A stretch of DNA of 20,925 bases from positions 110,169-131,093 of the forward strand of contig JAMYWO010000096.1 of NCBI GenBank assembly GCA_024220525.1, read 5' to 3'. This document shows positions 20,204 through 20,925 of this stretch, in pieces. The notes beneath the pieces were generated by a model. That model ran no database searches, was not told the DNA's origin, and worked only from the letters and a program-made list of their open reading frames with translations. The translations under genes and the position numbers were made by a program. Within the stretch, counting starts at the first letter, position 1, and each line of letters starts with the position of its first letter. Origin of the DNA: Cochliopodium minus (Eukaryota > Discosea > Himatismenida > Cochliopodiidae).

Positions 20204-20777
20204 ATGAAAGCAAATTTCTCAATCAAATATAACACGAATTATGGAGAAAATATCTTCATAGTTGGATCTATAGAAGAAATGGGAAATTGGGATACAGAAA
20301 GAGGTAATAATATTTTGAAAGAAATAGGAATTTAGCCTAAATATATATTTTTCTTAAAAAGCAATAAAACTAGGTAAAAAAAAAGAATCTATCATTTGGG
20401 ATATCTTATTCATTATTGCAATTATAAGATTGCAAATTTCCCATTTGGAATTGTTCAATTGAATTGGCAAGCACCTATGAAAAGATAGAGTATAAATATC
20501 TCCTGAAAAATGGAGATAGCGTAATATGGGAGAACAGAGAAAACAGAGTGATAAAGATAAAACAAGAAGAAAATATTTTCATTACAGATAAATGGGTGAA
20601 ATTTCATATAATTTAATTTTTATATTTTTTTTTTTTATTTTTTTTGATTCTAATTTAGAATGGCCATTTGTTGTGTGAAAAGAATAGAAGTGAAGGGAAT
20701 TTTAGGGAAAAAGCAAAATTGAAAGTGATGAGCTTCAACATCAGATTTGACAACAAACAAGACGGAATTAATGCTTG
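20204..20777 (+). CDS. CBM20 starch-binding domain plus EEP domain protein, 5' part
   Basis: Exons are 20204-20303, 20362-20373 (a 12-bp microexon), 20429-20595 and 20659-20777; the gene continues beyond the right edge. Residues 1 to about 93 are a CBM20 carbohydrate-binding domain: YGENIFIVGSIEEMGNWDTE, then AIKL from the microexon. KFPIWNCSIEL, IEYKYLLKNGDSVIWEN and ITDKW follow. The two conserved tryptophans used for glucan stacking in this family (GNW and VIWEN regions) are present. After a short linker, an EEP domain begins: LKVMSFNIRFDNKQDGINAW, with the catalytic Asn of SFNIRFDN. The last exon ends in phase 2 inside the Trp codon, and an intron runs to the window edge. The protein might dephosphorylate or cleave a phosphoester close to starch or glycogen, but the substrate is unknown. 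The left-edge gene encodes the missing part of such a protein, in another copy. Confidence 0.83.
20362..20373 (+). other. 12-bp microexon in the CBM20-EEP gene
   Basis: The twelve bases CAATAAAACTAG lie between TTAAAAAG and GTAAAA. They add Ala-Ile-Lys-Leu and keep phase 1 on both sides, giving the NWDTERAIKL core of CBM20. Reading through the following GTAAAA instead runs into a stop and destroys the domain. The next intron (20374-20428) is only 55 bp. Confidence 0.8.
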
Positions 20778-20854
20778 GTAAAAATAAAAATGAAAAATAT
20801 TTATTCTTTCACAATTATTAATTCAATATTTTTTAAATTTCTTCTTTTCCTTTT

Positions 20855-20925
20855 ATTTTTTATTTTTTATTTTTTATTTTTTATTTTTTATTTTTTATTT
20901 TTTATTTTTTATTTTTTATTTTTTA
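20855..20925. repeat. Seven-base microsatellite (ATTTTTT)n at the right edge
   Basis: Adenines occur every 7 bases from 20855 to the last base, 20925, giving at least ten units of the same ATTTTTT repeat as at 18137. It lies in the intron after the last visible CBM20-EEP exon and continues out of the window. Confidence 0.95.

Noticed and set aside
20374-20470. Apparent frame breaks in the CBM20 domain
   Set aside because: A 55-bp intron from GTAAAA at 20374 to AAG at 20428 removes the problem and restores KFPIWNCSIEL and IEYKYLLKNG in frame. An AT-AC intron starting at ATATCTT was also considered and is not needed.
20855-20925. Telomere repeat at the right edge
   Set aside because: The ATTTTTT unit has no G-rich strand and occurs internally at 18137, so a plain microsatellite is more likely.

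Overview
This is about 21 kb of very AT-rich nuclear DNA from a unicellular eukaryote that uses standard stop codons (TAA and TGA both end genes). It has many short introns (mostly 50-360 bp), a three-unit polyubiquitin gene and asparagine-rich low-complexity protein segments. An amoeba or amoeboflagellate is my best guess, but the sequence does not settle the lineage. No tRNA, rRNA, transposon or virus-like element is visible. I assembled the gene models by hand from splice signals and reading-frame phase. Each complete multi-exon model sums to a multiple of three.

Layout. (1) 1-1363, + strand: the 3' part of an endonuclease/exonuclease/phosphatase (EEP) gene. (2) 1425-9172, - strand: three head-to-tail copies of one six-exon gene. 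Each encodes an N-terminal F-box followed by about 350 residues that I do not recognise. (3) 9314-12394, +: an 11-exon gene for a degenerate Ras-like domain, three SPRY-like repeats and a PH domain. (4) 12827-13516, +: polyubiquitin. (5) 13786-14814, +: a UIM/coiled-coil/UBX protein, the type of adaptor that bridges ubiquitin and p97/Cdc48. (6) 15348-17277, +: a secreted-type DOMON plus cytochrome b561 membrane reductase. (7) 17366-20030, -: a chimera of the N-terminal part of exocyst subunit Sec10 with Sel1-like repeats. (8) 20204 to the right edge, +: the 5' part of a CBM20-EEP gene, a relative of the gene on the left edge.

Functionally, several neighbours touch ubiquitin: F-box substrate receptors, ubiquitin itself and a UBX/UIM adaptor. 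Two more look like membrane-traffic or signalling scaffolds: the pseudo-GTPase/SPRY/PH protein and the Sec10/Sel1 protein. I see no operon-like logic; the clustering may be chance.

The most unusual points are the F-box family with its unrecognised C-terminal region and mosaic copies, the pseudo-GTPase/SPRY/PH fusion with an intron conserved across its internal repeats, the Sec10-Sel1 chimera, the CBM20-EEP combination, and functional 10-13 bp microexons whose inclusion restores well-known protein motifs.
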